Assembly (NCBI GenBank): GCA_945786935.1
Contig: CALZFY010000049.1
Coordinates: forward strand, 1 to 18,735
From: HGM12587 sp945786935
Lineage (GTDB): Bacteria; Bacillota; Clostridia; Lachnospirales; Lachnospiraceae
Reading direction: 5' to 3'
Length of the DNA stretch: 18,735 nucleotides
Position 1 is the stretch's first letter, and every line of letters begins with the position of its first letter. This document shows positions 1 to 7,586 of this stretch, one piece after another. The notes beneath the pieces were generated by a model that saw only the letters and a program-made list of their open reading frames with translations, ran no database searches and was not told the DNA's origin. A program made the position numbers and the translations under genes.

Positions 1-4
1 TTTG

Positions 5-1567
5 TCATAAGCCTGTTACCTGCTCTCTATATTCCGTAGGAGATAAGCCTACGATCTTTTTAAAGGTTTTTCCGAAATAGTTGCCATCGTTATAGCCTAC
101 TCTGGCGGAAATGTCAGAAATTTTGAACAATGGATCGGCCAGCAGTTTTTTTGCCTTTTCCATCCGGTATTTGGTAATATACTGATTCAACGTCTGTCCG
201 GTTTCTGTTTTGAAAATCGTACAAATATAAGAGGTGCTTAAAAATACATGGTCACTGATATCTTTGATAGACAGATTCTCATCCTGATAATTGGATGCAA
301 TAAAATTTTTGATGGCAGTAATGGGAGCACTTTCCCGGGAGGAAAGGCTGACCTGTTTAAGGAAAACCTTTAATTCCTCTGCCAGCATGGTATGTAATTC
401 CAAAAGAGTTTTGCAATGAAAGATCAGTTCAAATGCATCTGCGGAGGAAAGCATCTTTTCAGGCAGAGGAAGCTGCAGAAGATGATATGACTCCTGTACT
501 GCACAAAACATTTGATAATACAGGTTTTTTACCTGATTGGGCATGGTGCTTTTGGAAGCTTTCAATGTTTCATAGATGTCAGAAGAAAAGTTTTCAATCT
601 TTGGATCCTTCTGATGAAGCAATTCCCGGAAATGATCCATGGATACAGGAAAGTCGTTGATTGAGGTAAAATCAACTTCGCTTCCATCCGTAAGAAACCA
701 GCTGCCGTAAGGGTAGTAAAAACAGCTCTGAAGTTTGATGACCGTAGAGTTATAGGATTCATAGAGTCTGGAGGCACTGCCAACCTTTTTTCCCAATACC
801 AGGAAAAATTCGGGGGAAAGTGTCCGTACTTTTGCTGCAACATCAGATACGAGATGGTTTAATCTTTCAAAGGCAGGTGCCATACCAAACAGATGGCAGA
901 TGAGAAATTGTTCCTGCTTAACACAGTGGATTTCCTCGAGCCCATAGAGAGTAACAGTTTCGTGAAGCTTATTATAAAAATCCTCCAGAGATTGCCGGGG
1001 GATTTGGGTCAATCCGTTTTTAAAGGAAATAAGCATCGTGTAAAAGCTGGTTGATTTACTAATCTTTAACGACAGCTTTCCAAAACGAGCCCAAAGCTCT
1101 TCTTCCGTGGCAGAGTTTGGGTAGATCAAAGCAGCAGCCAGAGAGGAGGCGGCAAAGCTGTGGTGCTCCTTTTTAGTCACACTGGTTTCTTTGACAGTCT
1201 GTCTGTTTTTCAGTGCCTCTAAAACCGACTCCTGAATCTCCTGAGGATCAATGGGCTTTTCTACATAACTGACAGCCTTCAACTTGATGGCAGCTTTTAA
1301 ATAAGCTTTATCAGAATAACCACTCATAAAAATGATACTGATATCCGGAAACAGCTTTCTTAATTCGATGGACATTTCAATACCATCTAATCGGGGCATA
1401 CGCACATCACTTAAAACAATGTCGGGTTCCACTTCTTTTGCAAGCTCCAGACCATGGACACCGTCATCGGCCTGATAGATTTGTGAAACCCCAAGAGAAG
1501 CCCAGTCGATACTGGAGATAATGCCTTCCCGCGTAAGTTTTTCATCATCTGCGATCAATAGTTTCAT
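5..1567 (-). CDS. YesN-type response regulator, REC + AraC DNA-binding domain
   Basis: A 520-residue cytoplasmic transcription regulator of the two-component type. The N-terminal receiver domain (about 1-120) has the full phosphorylation set: acidic pair D7/D8, phospho-acceptor D54 in SDVRMP, S82 and K104. The C-terminal 100 residues (about 418-516) are a two-helix-turn-helix AraC domain ending GYNDGNYFGKTFKKIVGLSPTEYR. The roughly 280 residues between them have no motif I recognise, which is usual in this family. Family members normally pair with a sensor kinase and activate an adjacent sugar ABC operon. The divergent position beside the ABC transporter genes starting at 1793 suggests that role, but it is inferred. 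No kinase gene lies in the window; it may be left of base 1. The ATG has a GGGAG site upstream. The domain call is firm; the target and signal are not known. Confidence 0.93.
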   Translation of the reverse strand: MKLLIADDEKLTREGIISSIDWASLGVSQIYQADDGVHGLELAKEVEPDIVLSDVRMPRLDGIEMSIELRKLFPDISIIFMSGYSDKAYLKAAIKLKAVSYVEKPIDPQEIQESVLEALKNRQTVKETSVTKKEHHSFAASSLAAALIYPNSATEEELWARFGKLSLKISKSTSFYTMLISFKNGLTQIPRQSLEDFYNKLHETVTLYGLEEIHCVKQEQFLICHLFGMAPAFERLNHLVSDVAAKVRTLSPEFFLVLGKKVGSASRLYESYNSTVIKLQSCFYYPYGSWFLTDGSEVDFTSINDFPVSMDHFRELLHQKDPKIENFSSDIYETLKASKSTMPNQVKNLYYQMFCAVQESYHLLQLPLPEKMLSSADAFELIFHCKTLLELHTMLAEELKVFLKQVSLSSRESAPITAIKNFIASNYQDENLSIKDISDHVFLSTSYICTIFKTETGQTLNQYITKYRMEKAKKLLADPLFKISDISARVGYNDGNYFGKTFKKIVGLSPTEYREQVTGL

Positions 1568-1599
1568 TTCAAAATCTCCCTCACAAAATGCTTTTTTAC

Positions 1600-1608
1600 A
1601 TCATAACA
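1600..1608 (-). promoter_or_regulatory. extended -10 element for the response regulator gene
   Basis: Read on the minus strand, TGTTATGAT is a TGn extended -10 box. It would start transcription near 1593, about 26 bases before the response-regulator ATG. No convincing -35 hexamer is seen, which is tolerable for extended -10 promoters. Confidence 0.45.
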
Positions 1609-1746
1609 CAATTTGGAAATATTTTTTATATTTTTACAAGAGTGCGAAAAATATTACCCTAAATCGAAAAAAAGTACCATAGAAAAATAAAAATCCCAAT
1701 GATAAAATATATCCATAGCAGGAAGCAATCGTCTGTAAAAGCAAAA

Positions 1747-1752
1747 TATAAT
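1747..1752 (+). promoter_or_regulatory. -10 box (TATAAT) of the ABC transporter operon
   Basis: A perfect TATAAT lies 40 bases before the ATPase start. The position 17 bases upstream reads AGCAAT, so there is no -35 match. A good -10 without a -35 is what an activator-dependent promoter would look like, and the divergent AraC-type regulator is the natural candidate. The rest of the 225-base gap is very AT-rich; an inverted pair AATATTTTT/AAAAATATT at 1618-1626 and 1647-1655 could be a binding site but may be chance in such sequence. Confidence 0.45.
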
Positions 1753-1792
1753 CGATTGTTCATGTATAGAAAATAATACAGGAGGGATAAAG

Positions 1793-3298
1793 ATGTCGGA
1801 GTATGTTCTTGAGTTAAAAGGAATTACCAAGATTTTCCCGGGTGTGAAGGCACTGAATAATGTACAGTTTCAGTTAAAGCCGGGTGAGATTCATGCACTG
1901 ATGGGAGAGAACGGTGCAGGTAAGTCGACCTTTATCAAAGTAATTACCGGTGTACATAAGGCAGAAGAAGGCGAAATGTACTTAGATGGCAAAAAGGTTA
2001 ATTTCAAAGGACCCAGAGATGCCCAAAATGCCGGAATCGCAGCAATTTATCAGCATGTAACTTCTTATCCGCATTTATCGGTTACGGAAAATATTTTCAT
2101 GGGTCATGAGAAAAAGAAACATGGAATCATTCAGTGGAAAGAAATGCATGAGGAAGCAAACAGTTACTTAAGAGAGCTGAATGCAGATTTTGATGCCACA
2201 GCAGAAATGGGTACTCTTTCCGTCGCACAGCAGCAGATGGTAGAAATTGCCAAGGCCTTATCCATGAAGGCACGGATCATTATCATGGACGAACCAACAG
2301 CAGCCCTGACAAAGAGAGAATCCGAAGAGTTATATCGTATTGCTGAAAAACTCAGAGATGACGGGGCTTCCATTATCTTTATTTCCCACCGATTTGAAGA
2401 TATGTACCGTCTGGCATCCAGAGTTACGGTATTTCGTGATTCCCAGTATGTTGGAACTTATGATGTCAACGGTATCACCAATGCAGATCTGATCACTGCC
2501 ATGGTAGGACGTGAGATCAAGGACCTTTTCCCCAAGCCGGAGGTAGAACTGGGAGAAGAAGTATTAAGAGTAGAAAATCTCACCAGAACAGGATTTTTCA
2601 AAAATGTATCCTTTGGAGTTCGCAAAGGCGAGATTCTGGGACTTACCGGTCTGGTAGGTGCAGGAAGAACAGAGGTGGTACAGACCATCTTCGGTGTAGA
2701 GCATTTTGATTCCGGTAAGGTTTATCTGGAAGGTAAAGAGATTCATATTAAAAAACCGATCGATGCCATGAAACATGGTATCGGACTTCTGCCGGAAGAC
2801 AGACAGAAGCAGGGTCTGATCCTTGATTGGGGCATCGGACGAAATATTACATTACCGGAAGTTGCTTCCTATGGTAAATATGGTCTGACCAATGATAAGA
2901 GGGAAAGACAGGTTGCCAAAGAACTGGCAGAACGGGTAGATACCAAGGTTGTGACCGTATTTGATAAAGCAAACACCTTGTCAGGTGGTAATCAGCAGAA
3001 GGTCGTTGTGGCAAAAATCTTAAGCTCCGATCTGAAGGTCATCATTCTGGATGAGCCAACCAAAGGTGTTGACGTAGGTGCTAAGGCTGAAATCTATGAG
3101 ATCATGGGTGAACTTGCAAAACAGGGATATGCCATTATCATGATTTCTTCAGAAATGCCGGAAATCTTAGGTATGTGTGACAGAATCATTGTCATGTGCG
3201 AAGGTAAAGTGACCGGTGAGCTTTCAAGAGAAGAAGCTGATCAGGAAGCAATTCTGAAATTTGCCATGGCAAAATCCTTAAAGGCAACCAATCAGTAG
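1793..3298 (+). CDS. sugar ABC transporter ATP-binding protein (RbsA/MglA/RhaT type, two ATPase domains)
   Basis: A 501-residue protein of two fused nucleotide-binding domains, the energy unit of a carbohydrate ABC importer of the CUT2 class. Domain 1 has Walker A GENGAGKST (38-46), signature LSVAQQQ (142-148) and Walker B IIIMDEP (162-168). Domain 2 has the family's altered Walker A, GLVGAGRTE (286-294), with Arg in place of the usual Lys. It also has a canonical LSGGNQQ signature (396-402) and Walker B VIILDEP (416-422). One asymmetric active site is normal for this class. GGAGGG sits 6 bases before the ATG. The next gene starts 10 bases after the stop, so these are co-transcribed. The substrate cannot be read from this protein; a rhamnose-like sugar is suggested by the downstream binding protein and mutarotase-like gene. 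Ribose, galactose or AI-2 transporters share this architecture. Confidence 0.95.
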   Translation: MSEYVLELKGITKIFPGVKALNNVQFQLKPGEIHALMGENGAGKSTFIKVITGVHKAEEGEMYLDGKKVNFKGPRDAQNAGIAAIYQHVTSYPHLSVTENIFMGHEKKKHGIIQWKEMHEEANSYLRELNADFDATAEMGTLSVAQQQMVEIAKALSMKARIIIMDEPTAALTKRESEELYRIAEKLRDDGASIIFISHRFEDMYRLASRVTVFRDSQYVGTYDVNGITNADLITAMVGREIKDLFPKPEVELGEEVLRVENLTRTGFFKNVSFGVRKGEILGLTGLVGAGRTEVVQTIFGVEHFDSGKVYLEGKEIHIKKPIDAMKHGIGLLPEDRQKQGLILDWGIGRNITLPEVASYGKYGLTNDKRERQVAKELAERVDTKVVTVFDKANTLSGGNQQKVVVAKILSSDLKVIILDEPTKGVDVGAKAEIYEIMGELAKQGYAIIMISSEMPEILGMCDRIIVMCEGKVTGELSREEADQEAILKFAMAKSLKATNQ

Positions 3299-3308
3299 GG
3301 AGGGTAAT

Positions 3309-4310
3309 ATGAATAAGAAATTTGATCTGAAAAAACTTACCAGCTCCCGTGAGATGAGTTTGGTAATCGTATTAATTGTATTGTGTGTATTTATCCAGTT
3401 TAGAAACAGTACCTTCTTACAGTTTGGTACGATTGAGGCCATGTTAAAGAATTACGCGGTTATGATGATCATGGCACTGGGTATGATGTGTGTACTTTTA
3501 ACCGGCGGTATTGATATTGCCATCGGCTCCACACTGGCATTCTCCGGAATGTTTTCCGCATTGATCATGAGAGACCATCCGGGAGTTCCTGTGATCGCAG
3601 GCTTTGTAATCTCCATGGTGGTAGGTGCAGCACTTGGTGCAGTAATCGGTACAGTTATCTCCAAAGGAAAGGTTCCGCCAATCGTGGCAACCCTTGGATT
3701 TATGAACATTTACCGTGGATGTACCTATCTGATCGCAAAGAGCCAGTGGGTTGCAGCCTATCAGATTCCGGAAGGCTTTAAGAATTTCGCACAGCAGAAA
3801 TATCTGACAGGCGGTTTACTGAACAACATGATTACTGTGACCATCGTCTGTTACATCATCTTCTTCATTGCCCTGAAATGGACAACTGCAGGAAGAAGGA
3901 TTTACGCCATCGGTTCTAATGCAGAGGCTTCCGAAGTATCCGGTATCAAAATTGACAATGTAAAAATTGCAGTATACAGTATCATGGGTCTTTTATCAGG
4001 TCTTGGCGGAGCTCTTTGGGTTTCCCTTTATGCATCTGCTCAGGGTGATATGGCAACAGGACTGGAAATGGATGTTATCGCTGCCTGCGTTGTAGGCGGT
4101 GTCAGCTTAAATGGTGGACGCGGAACAGTACCCGGAGTACTTTTGGGTGGTCTTATTATGGCGATCATCGGAAAAGCACTTCCGTTAATCGGTGTATCAC
4201 AGTTCTGGCAGAGTGCAATCAAAGGTATCATCATTTTGATCGCCGTTATCCTGAACGTAATTACACAAAGAACCATGGATAAAAACGCATTGAAGAGGAG
4301 GGAAATGTAA
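3309..4310 (+). CDS. sugar ABC transporter permease, BPD_transp_2 family (first)
   Basis: A 333-residue inner-membrane permease with about 8-10 hydrophobic segments. Family landmarks are TGGIDIAIGS (65-74), the cytoplasmic coupling region AIGSNAEASEVSGI (200-213) and GGVSLNGGRG (263-272). It should form the translocation channel with the next permease and be driven by the preceding ATPase. A GGGAGGG ribosome site just upstream supports the ATG at 3309. Its stop TAA shares its last A with the ATG of the next permease (TAATG), so translation of the two is probably coupled. In RhaT-P-Q-S systems this position is RhaP; that assignment rests on gene order, not on residues seen here. Confidence 0.94.
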   Translation: MNKKFDLKKLTSSREMSLVIVLIVLCVFIQFRNSTFLQFGTIEAMLKNYAVMMIMALGMMCVLLTGGIDIAIGSTLAFSGMFSALIMRDHPGVPVIAGFVISMVVGAALGAVIGTVISKGKVPPIVATLGFMNIYRGCTYLIAKSQWVAAYQIPEGFKNFAQQKYLTGGLLNNMITVTIVCYIIFFIALKWTTAGRRIYAIGSNAEASEVSGIKIDNVKIAVYSIMGLLSGLGGALWVSLYASAQGDMATGLEMDVIAACVVGGVSLNGGRGTVPGVLLGGLIMAIIGKALPLIGVSQFWQSAIKGIIILIAVILNVITQRTMDKNALKRREM

Positions 4311-5323
4311 TGGCAGGGAAATCAGGTAGAGAGATTATTGCTGAACAGCCGTTTTCCTGGAAGACCTTCTTCTTTAAATGGGAATGGTTCCTGTTAGTGA
4401 TTTTTGTTCTTGTAAATATTATGAACGCAAACCTTTCTCCATACTACGCAAGTGTATCAGGATTGTTTACAGCAACCTGTTCCTTCCTGGAGAAATCATT
4501 CATTGCATTACCAATGGCATACATTCTGGTACTGGGAGACATCGATATTTCCGTAGGCTCTATTGCATGTATCTCCGCAGTATCTCTGGCACTGGCATTT
4601 AATGCCGGCATTCCGATGCCGTTATGTGTACTGATCTGTCTGGGCGTTGGTACTCTTTGCGGTCTGATCAACGGTCTGATCCTTACAAAGTTTACAGAAC
4701 TGGCTCCTATGATCGTAACACTTGGTACTCAGATTTTATTCAGAGGTATTGCAGAAGGTATTTTAGGTGACACATCCGCAGGCGGACTTACGACAGTGAA
4801 ATGGTTCAGTAATCTTTACTGGGGTAAGGTTGGGGTAGTTCCGATCATGTTCATCTGCTTTGTAGTGTGTGCAGCAGTCTTTGGATTTGTATTACATAAA
4901 ACAGTCTTTGGCAGATGGCTTTATGCCATCGGCAGCAATAAAACAGCTGCAGAATACGCAGGAATTGAAGTTCAGAAGATTCGTCTTATCGTATTTGTTC
5001 TGACAGGTCTGTTCTCAGCAGTCACAGGTGTATTCCTTGCATCCCGTATGGGAAGTACAAAATCCGATATTGCCACAGGATATGAGCTGGAAGCAATTTC
5101 CATGGCAGTTCTTGGCGGTTTCAGTACAAACGGAGGTAAAGGTAACTTTATCGGAGTTATCCTTGCAATCTTCATCGTTGGTTTCTTAAGATATGGTCTT
5201 GGTCTGATCAATGTACCTGCACAGGCGATGCTGGTAATCATTGGTGCCCTGCTGATCGTTACAGTTATGGCTCCGAACATTAAAAATCAGATTCAGGCAG
5301 GAATGAAAAAGAAAACCAGATAA
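4310..5323 (+). CDS. sugar ABC transporter permease, BPD_transp_2 family (second)
   Basis: A 337-residue multi-pass membrane permease, paralogous to the preceding one but clearly diverged. Landmarks are LGDIDISVGS (75-84), AIGSNKTAAEYAGI (206-219) and a late GGFSTNGGKG segment that matches the same element in the first permease. The N-terminus (about 25 residues, rich in charged and aromatic residues) precedes the first hydrophobic span. The start overlaps the previous stop by one base; GAGGAGGG a few bases upstream serves as ribosome site. It is likely to pair with the first permease as a heterodimer, as in the RhaP/RhaQ arrangement. The binding-protein gene follows after 81 bases containing a stem-loop. 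Confidence 0.94.
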   Translation: MAGKSGREIIAEQPFSWKTFFFKWEWFLLVIFVLVNIMNANLSPYYASVSGLFTATCSFLEKSFIALPMAYILVLGDIDISVGSIACISAVSLALAFNAGIPMPLCVLICLGVGTLCGLINGLILTKFTELAPMIVTLGTQILFRGIAEGILGDTSAGGLTTVKWFSNLYWGKVGVVPIMFICFVVCAAVFGFVLHKTVFGRWLYAIGSNKTAAEYAGIEVQKIRLIVFVLTGLFSAVTGVFLASRMGSTKSDIATGYELEAISMAVLGGFSTNGGKGNFIGVILAIFIVGFLRYGLGLINVPAQAMLVIIGALLIVTVMAPNIKNQIQAGMKKKTR

Positions 5324-5336
5324 TGTTACAGATACA

Positions 5337-5361
5337 AACAGTGCCCGCAGGCGGCACTGTT
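5337..5361 (+). other. intercistronic stem-loop before the binding-protein gene
   Basis: AACAGTGCC (5337-5345) pairs perfectly with GGCACTGTT (5353-5361) around a 7-base loop. The 3' side lacks a T-tract (TGTATATAAA follows), so it is not a classical terminator. A hairpin here could protect the downstream binding-protein mRNA from decay or mark a processing site, giving more binding protein than membrane components. The structure is seen; its function is inferred. Confidence 0.55.
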
Positions 5362-5404
5362 GTATATAAACTATTCATAATAAAAATTTAGGGAGGAAAC
5401 AAAC

Positions 5405-6478
5405 ATGAAAAAAAGATTATTAAGCGCACTTCTTTGTGTAGCTATGGTTGCATCCTTAGTAGTAGGATGCGGCGGAAAAGAAGAACCGGCAGCAGCTGAA
5501 ACACCAGCAGCAGAGACAACAGATGATGCAGCAGCTCCGGCTGACGATGCAGTTTATGCACTGATCACAAAATCAGCAGGTAACCCATACAACGAAAAAG
5601 AAGCTGAAGGCTTCGAAGCAGTTATGACAGAACTTGGCAAAAAATTCGTTATCAAACATCCTGAAACAGCAACAGCTGATGCTCAGATCACAATGATCAA
5701 CGAATTAGTAGCTCAGAATGTAAGCGCAATCGCTATCGCAGCAAACGATGCTGACGCTCTTCAGCCGGCTCTTGAAGCAGCAAAAGCAGCGGGCATCAAA
5801 GTTTGCTCTGTAGACTCTTCTACAAACGCAGCAAGCCGTTTAGTACATGTAAACCAGGCTGGTATCGAAATCGTTGGACAGACTCTGATGGATGCTGTGA
5901 AAGATTTAGCAGGCGGCGAAGGACAGTATGCAATCCTTTCTGCAGCTTCTACAGCTACAAACCAGAACGCATGGATCGATGCAATGAAAACTGTAAACGC
6001 TACAGATGATTACAAAGCTCTTGAATTAGTTGAAGTTGCTTACGGTGATGACGAATACCAGAAATCTGTAGACCAGACACAGGCTTTATTAGCAAACTTC
6101 CCAGACCTGAAAGTTATCTGTGCACCTACAACTGTTGGTATCATGGCAGCTGCAAAAGCTATCCAGGATGCAGGATCTTCTGTTAAATTAACAGGTCTTG
6201 GATTACCATCTGAAATGGCTGATTACATCGGTGATGACGATGCTCATTCCTGCCCATATATGTACTTATGGAACCCAATTGACTTAGGTAAACTGGCAGC
6301 TTATGTTTCTGTAGCATTAGTTGATGGAACAATCACAGGAGCAGCTGGCGACACATTTACATGTGCAATGGGTGACTACGAAGTAGTTGAAGCAGCAGAC
6401 GGCGGTACAGAAATCATTGCAGGACCTCCATTTGCATTCACACCGGACAACATCAGCGAATGGAAAACTGTATACTAA
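5405..6478 (+). CDS. rhaS: lipoprotein sugar-binding protein, rhamnose-type (Peripla_BP_4)
   Basis: A 357-residue extracytoplasmic solute receptor of the ABC importer encoded just upstream. The N-terminus is a lipoprotein signal (MKKRLLSALLCVAMVAS then LVVGC) with the lipid-anchored Cys at residue 22. A low-complexity Ala/Glu/Thr/Asp spacer (about 23-47) follows, then a type I periplasmic-binding fold starting VYALITKSAGNPYNEKEAEGF. Segments such as STATNQNAWIDAMK and LWNPIDLGKLAAYV resemble RhaS/LsrB-class receptors. The mutarotase-like gene next door favours a rhamnose-like sugar over AI-2. Codon choice looks more restricted than in the neighbours, as expected for an abundant protein. GGGAGG lies 6 bases before the ATG region. 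'rhaS' here means the Rhizobium-style binding protein, not the E. coli regulator of the same name. Family is firm; the ligand is moderately supported. Confidence 0.88.
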   Translation: MKKRLLSALLCVAMVASLVVGCGGKEEPAAAETPAAETTDDAAAPADDAVYALITKSAGNPYNEKEAEGFEAVMTELGKKFVIKHPETATADAQITMINELVAQNVSAIAIAANDADALQPALEAAKAAGIKVCSVDSSTNAASRLVHVNQAGIEIVGQTLMDAVKDLAGGEGQYAILSAASTATNQNAWIDAMKTVNATDDYKALELVEVAYGDDEYQKSVDQTQALLANFPDLKVICAPTTVGIMAAAKAIQDAGSSVKLTGLGLPSEMADYIGDDDAHSCPYMYLWNPIDLGKLAAYVSVALVDGTITGAAGDTFTCAMGDYEVVEAADGGTEIIAGPPFAFTPDNISEWKTVY

Positions 6479-6552
6479 GATTTAGTCAGTTTGATATTAA
6501 ATGATAATTTCATATTTCCAGTAATGAAAAACGTTATGAATAGTAAAATGAG

Positions 6553-6577
6553 TATCCTGCGGAAATTCCGCAGGATA
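6553..6577 (+). terminator. stem-loop after the binding-protein gene, possible weak terminator
   Basis: TATCCTGCGGAA and TTCCGCAGGATA form a 12-base perfect inverted repeat with one central base, in practice a 10-pair stem with loop AAATT. It is followed by TTCTTGC, a short imperfect T-run. It may allow partial read-through into the mutarotase-like gene 31 bases on, so that gene would be made at lower level than the binding protein. Protection of the upstream mRNA 3' end is an alternative. Confidence 0.55.
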
Positions 6578-6608
6578 TTCTTGCATATGTCAAAAGGAGA
6601 AAAATTAA

Positions 6609-7256
6609 ATGTTAAGACATGCATTTGCAATGGAGGTTTTAGAAGGAAAAACAGCGGAGTTTCGCGGGAATCTCGGTAAGGTCTGGAAAGAACTCACAGC
6701 ATTTTTGGACAGGAAAAAGATGGTCAATTTCAGTATGTGGAATGTAGAGAGAATCGTATTTGGCTACTATGAGACAGAAGATGATTTTCTTTTCACAGAG
6801 TCAGATAAAGAAGCAGTAAAGCAGTGGGAAGCTAAGTATGGAGAGGCTTATTCCTGGATTTCTACACCATTTGAAGAAATGAGACTGATGTATCATGATT
6901 TCGGTATTGTAAGACCCGATAAGGAACTGATCAGACATCGTGTATTTATTACCAGATTAGTACCGGGCTCTGAGGAAGAGTATAAAGCACGTCACGATGC
7001 ATTGGTAGAAGCAAGAGGAGACAAGGTTACAGAAGGGCCGGACAGCAACTTCTCCATCTGGAACGCAGGAGGATATATTTTCGGTTATAACGAAATTGAT
7101 ACAACCATGGAACGTGACCGCACGGAAGAGGACAGACAGGCAGACATCGTATGGGAAACAAAGATGCTGGAGATCATGAGCTGGCTGACCGATGATGTGG
7201 ACTGGATCACAGGCCAGTGCCATGAAAATATCAGAAGAATCTGCTGGCATAACTAA
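6609..7256 (+). CDS. tandem L-rhamnose mutarotase-like protein (two RhaM/RhaU domains)
   Basis: A 215-residue protein made of two consecutive L-rhamnose-mutarotase domains (about 1-100 and 108-215), twice the usual length of about 104. RhaM interconverts alpha and beta anomers of L-rhamnose in the cytoplasm. Domain 1 opens MLRHAFAMEV and domain 2 opens IRHRVFITRL, both like E. coli RhaM MIRKAFVMQV. E. coli RhaM uses Tyr18 and His22. Domain 1 has Phe18 and Leu22 at those positions, while domain 2 keeps the pair as Tyr125 and His129 (EEEYKARHD). I infer a fused pseudo-dimer with a single competent site. AGGAGA lies 8 bases before the ATG. It is probably the last gene of the transport operon. 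The true sugar could be another 6-deoxyhexose or pentose; family membership is well supported, exact substrate is not. Confidence 0.82.
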   Translation: MLRHAFAMEVLEGKTAEFRGNLGKVWKELTAFLDRKKMVNFSMWNVERIVFGYYETEDDFLFTESDKEAVKQWEAKYGEAYSWISTPFEEMRLMYHDFGIVRPDKELIRHRVFITRLVPGSEEEYKARHDALVEARGDKVTEGPDSNFSIWNAGGYIFGYNEIDTTMERDRTEEDRQADIVWETKMLEIMSWLTDDVDWITGQCHENIRRICWHN

Positions 7257-7288
7257 CGGGACTGGATCCGGTTCCATGATTCTTATGT

Positions 7289-7308
7289 TACTCATAAATT
7301 TATGAGTA
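7289..7308. promoter_or_regulatory. perfect 20-bp palindrome upstream of rubredoxin, candidate operator
   Basis: TACTCATAAATTTATGAGTA is a perfect palindrome. As RNA it would be a weak AT-rich hairpin with no T-tract, so a protein-binding site is more likely. It ends just before the expected -35 position of the candidate extended -10 box at 7329-7337 (TGATAATAT), 39 bases before the ribosome site of rubredoxin begins its run. The cognate regulator is unknown; I do not match it to a named PerR, Fur or Rex consensus. Confidence 0.5.
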
Positions 7309-7375
7309 TGGGATATTCGTAATGAATATGATAATATTTTGAAGAAGTCATTAAAAACATGAAGGAGGAAACAAA

Positions 7376-7537
7376 ATGGATAAATATGTATGTGTACCTT
7401 GTGGTTATGAATATGACCCGGCAGTAGGTGATGTGGATAATGGCATTGCTCCGGGAACACCATTTGAAGAACTGCCGGATGACTGGACTTGTCCAATCTG
7501 CGGAGTTGGAAAAGACGATTTCGAAAAAGCTGAATAA
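7376..7537 (+). CDS. rubredoxin
   Basis: A 53-residue iron-sulfur electron carrier, the standard rubredoxin size. The four iron-binding cysteines sit in two knuckles, CVPCGY (C6, C9) and CPICGV (C39, C42). The protein begins MDKYVCVPCGYEYDPAVGD and carries the typical central segment GTPFEELPDDWTCP. It is translated from the ATG at 7376, with GGAGGAAAC a few bases upstream. In anaerobes rubredoxin passes electrons to rubrerythrin, desulfoferrodoxin or flavoproteins during oxidative-stress defence; no such partner is adjacent here. It sits alone between the mutarotase-like gene and a two-way terminator, and likely has its own promoter. Identification is secure. Confidence 0.97.
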   Translation: MDKYVCVPCGYEYDPAVGDVDNGIAPGTPFEELPDDWTCPICGVGKDDFEKAE

Positions 7538-7546
7538 AAAAGCAGA

Positions 7547-7579
7547 AAAGGAGCGGAGACCTGGGATTTCCGCTCCTTT
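7547..7579. terminator. bidirectional terminator between rubredoxin and galR-like gene
   Basis: AAAGGAGCGGA (7547-7557) pairs perfectly with TCCGCTCCTTT (7569-7579) around an 11-base loop. The plus side is followed by ATGTTTTC. The minus side is followed by TCTGCTTTTTT. It lies between the stops of two convergent genes and can serve both. It closely resembles the hairpin after galT. Confidence 0.85.
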
Positions 7580-7586
7580 ATGTTTT

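Noticed and set aside
5337..5361. Rho-independent terminator before the binding-protein gene
   Set aside because: The stem is good but no T-tract follows; kept as an intercistronic stem-loop instead.
1793..6478. AI-2 (Lsr) uptake system
   Set aside because: The binding-protein family is related, but no lsrK, lsrF or lsrG-like gene is present and the partner gene is a rhamnose-mutarotase homologue.
6491..6679. 62-codon open frame overlapping the mutarotase-like gene start
   Set aside because: It has no ribosome site, runs through a stem-loop, and overlaps the well-supported gene at 6609 in another frame.
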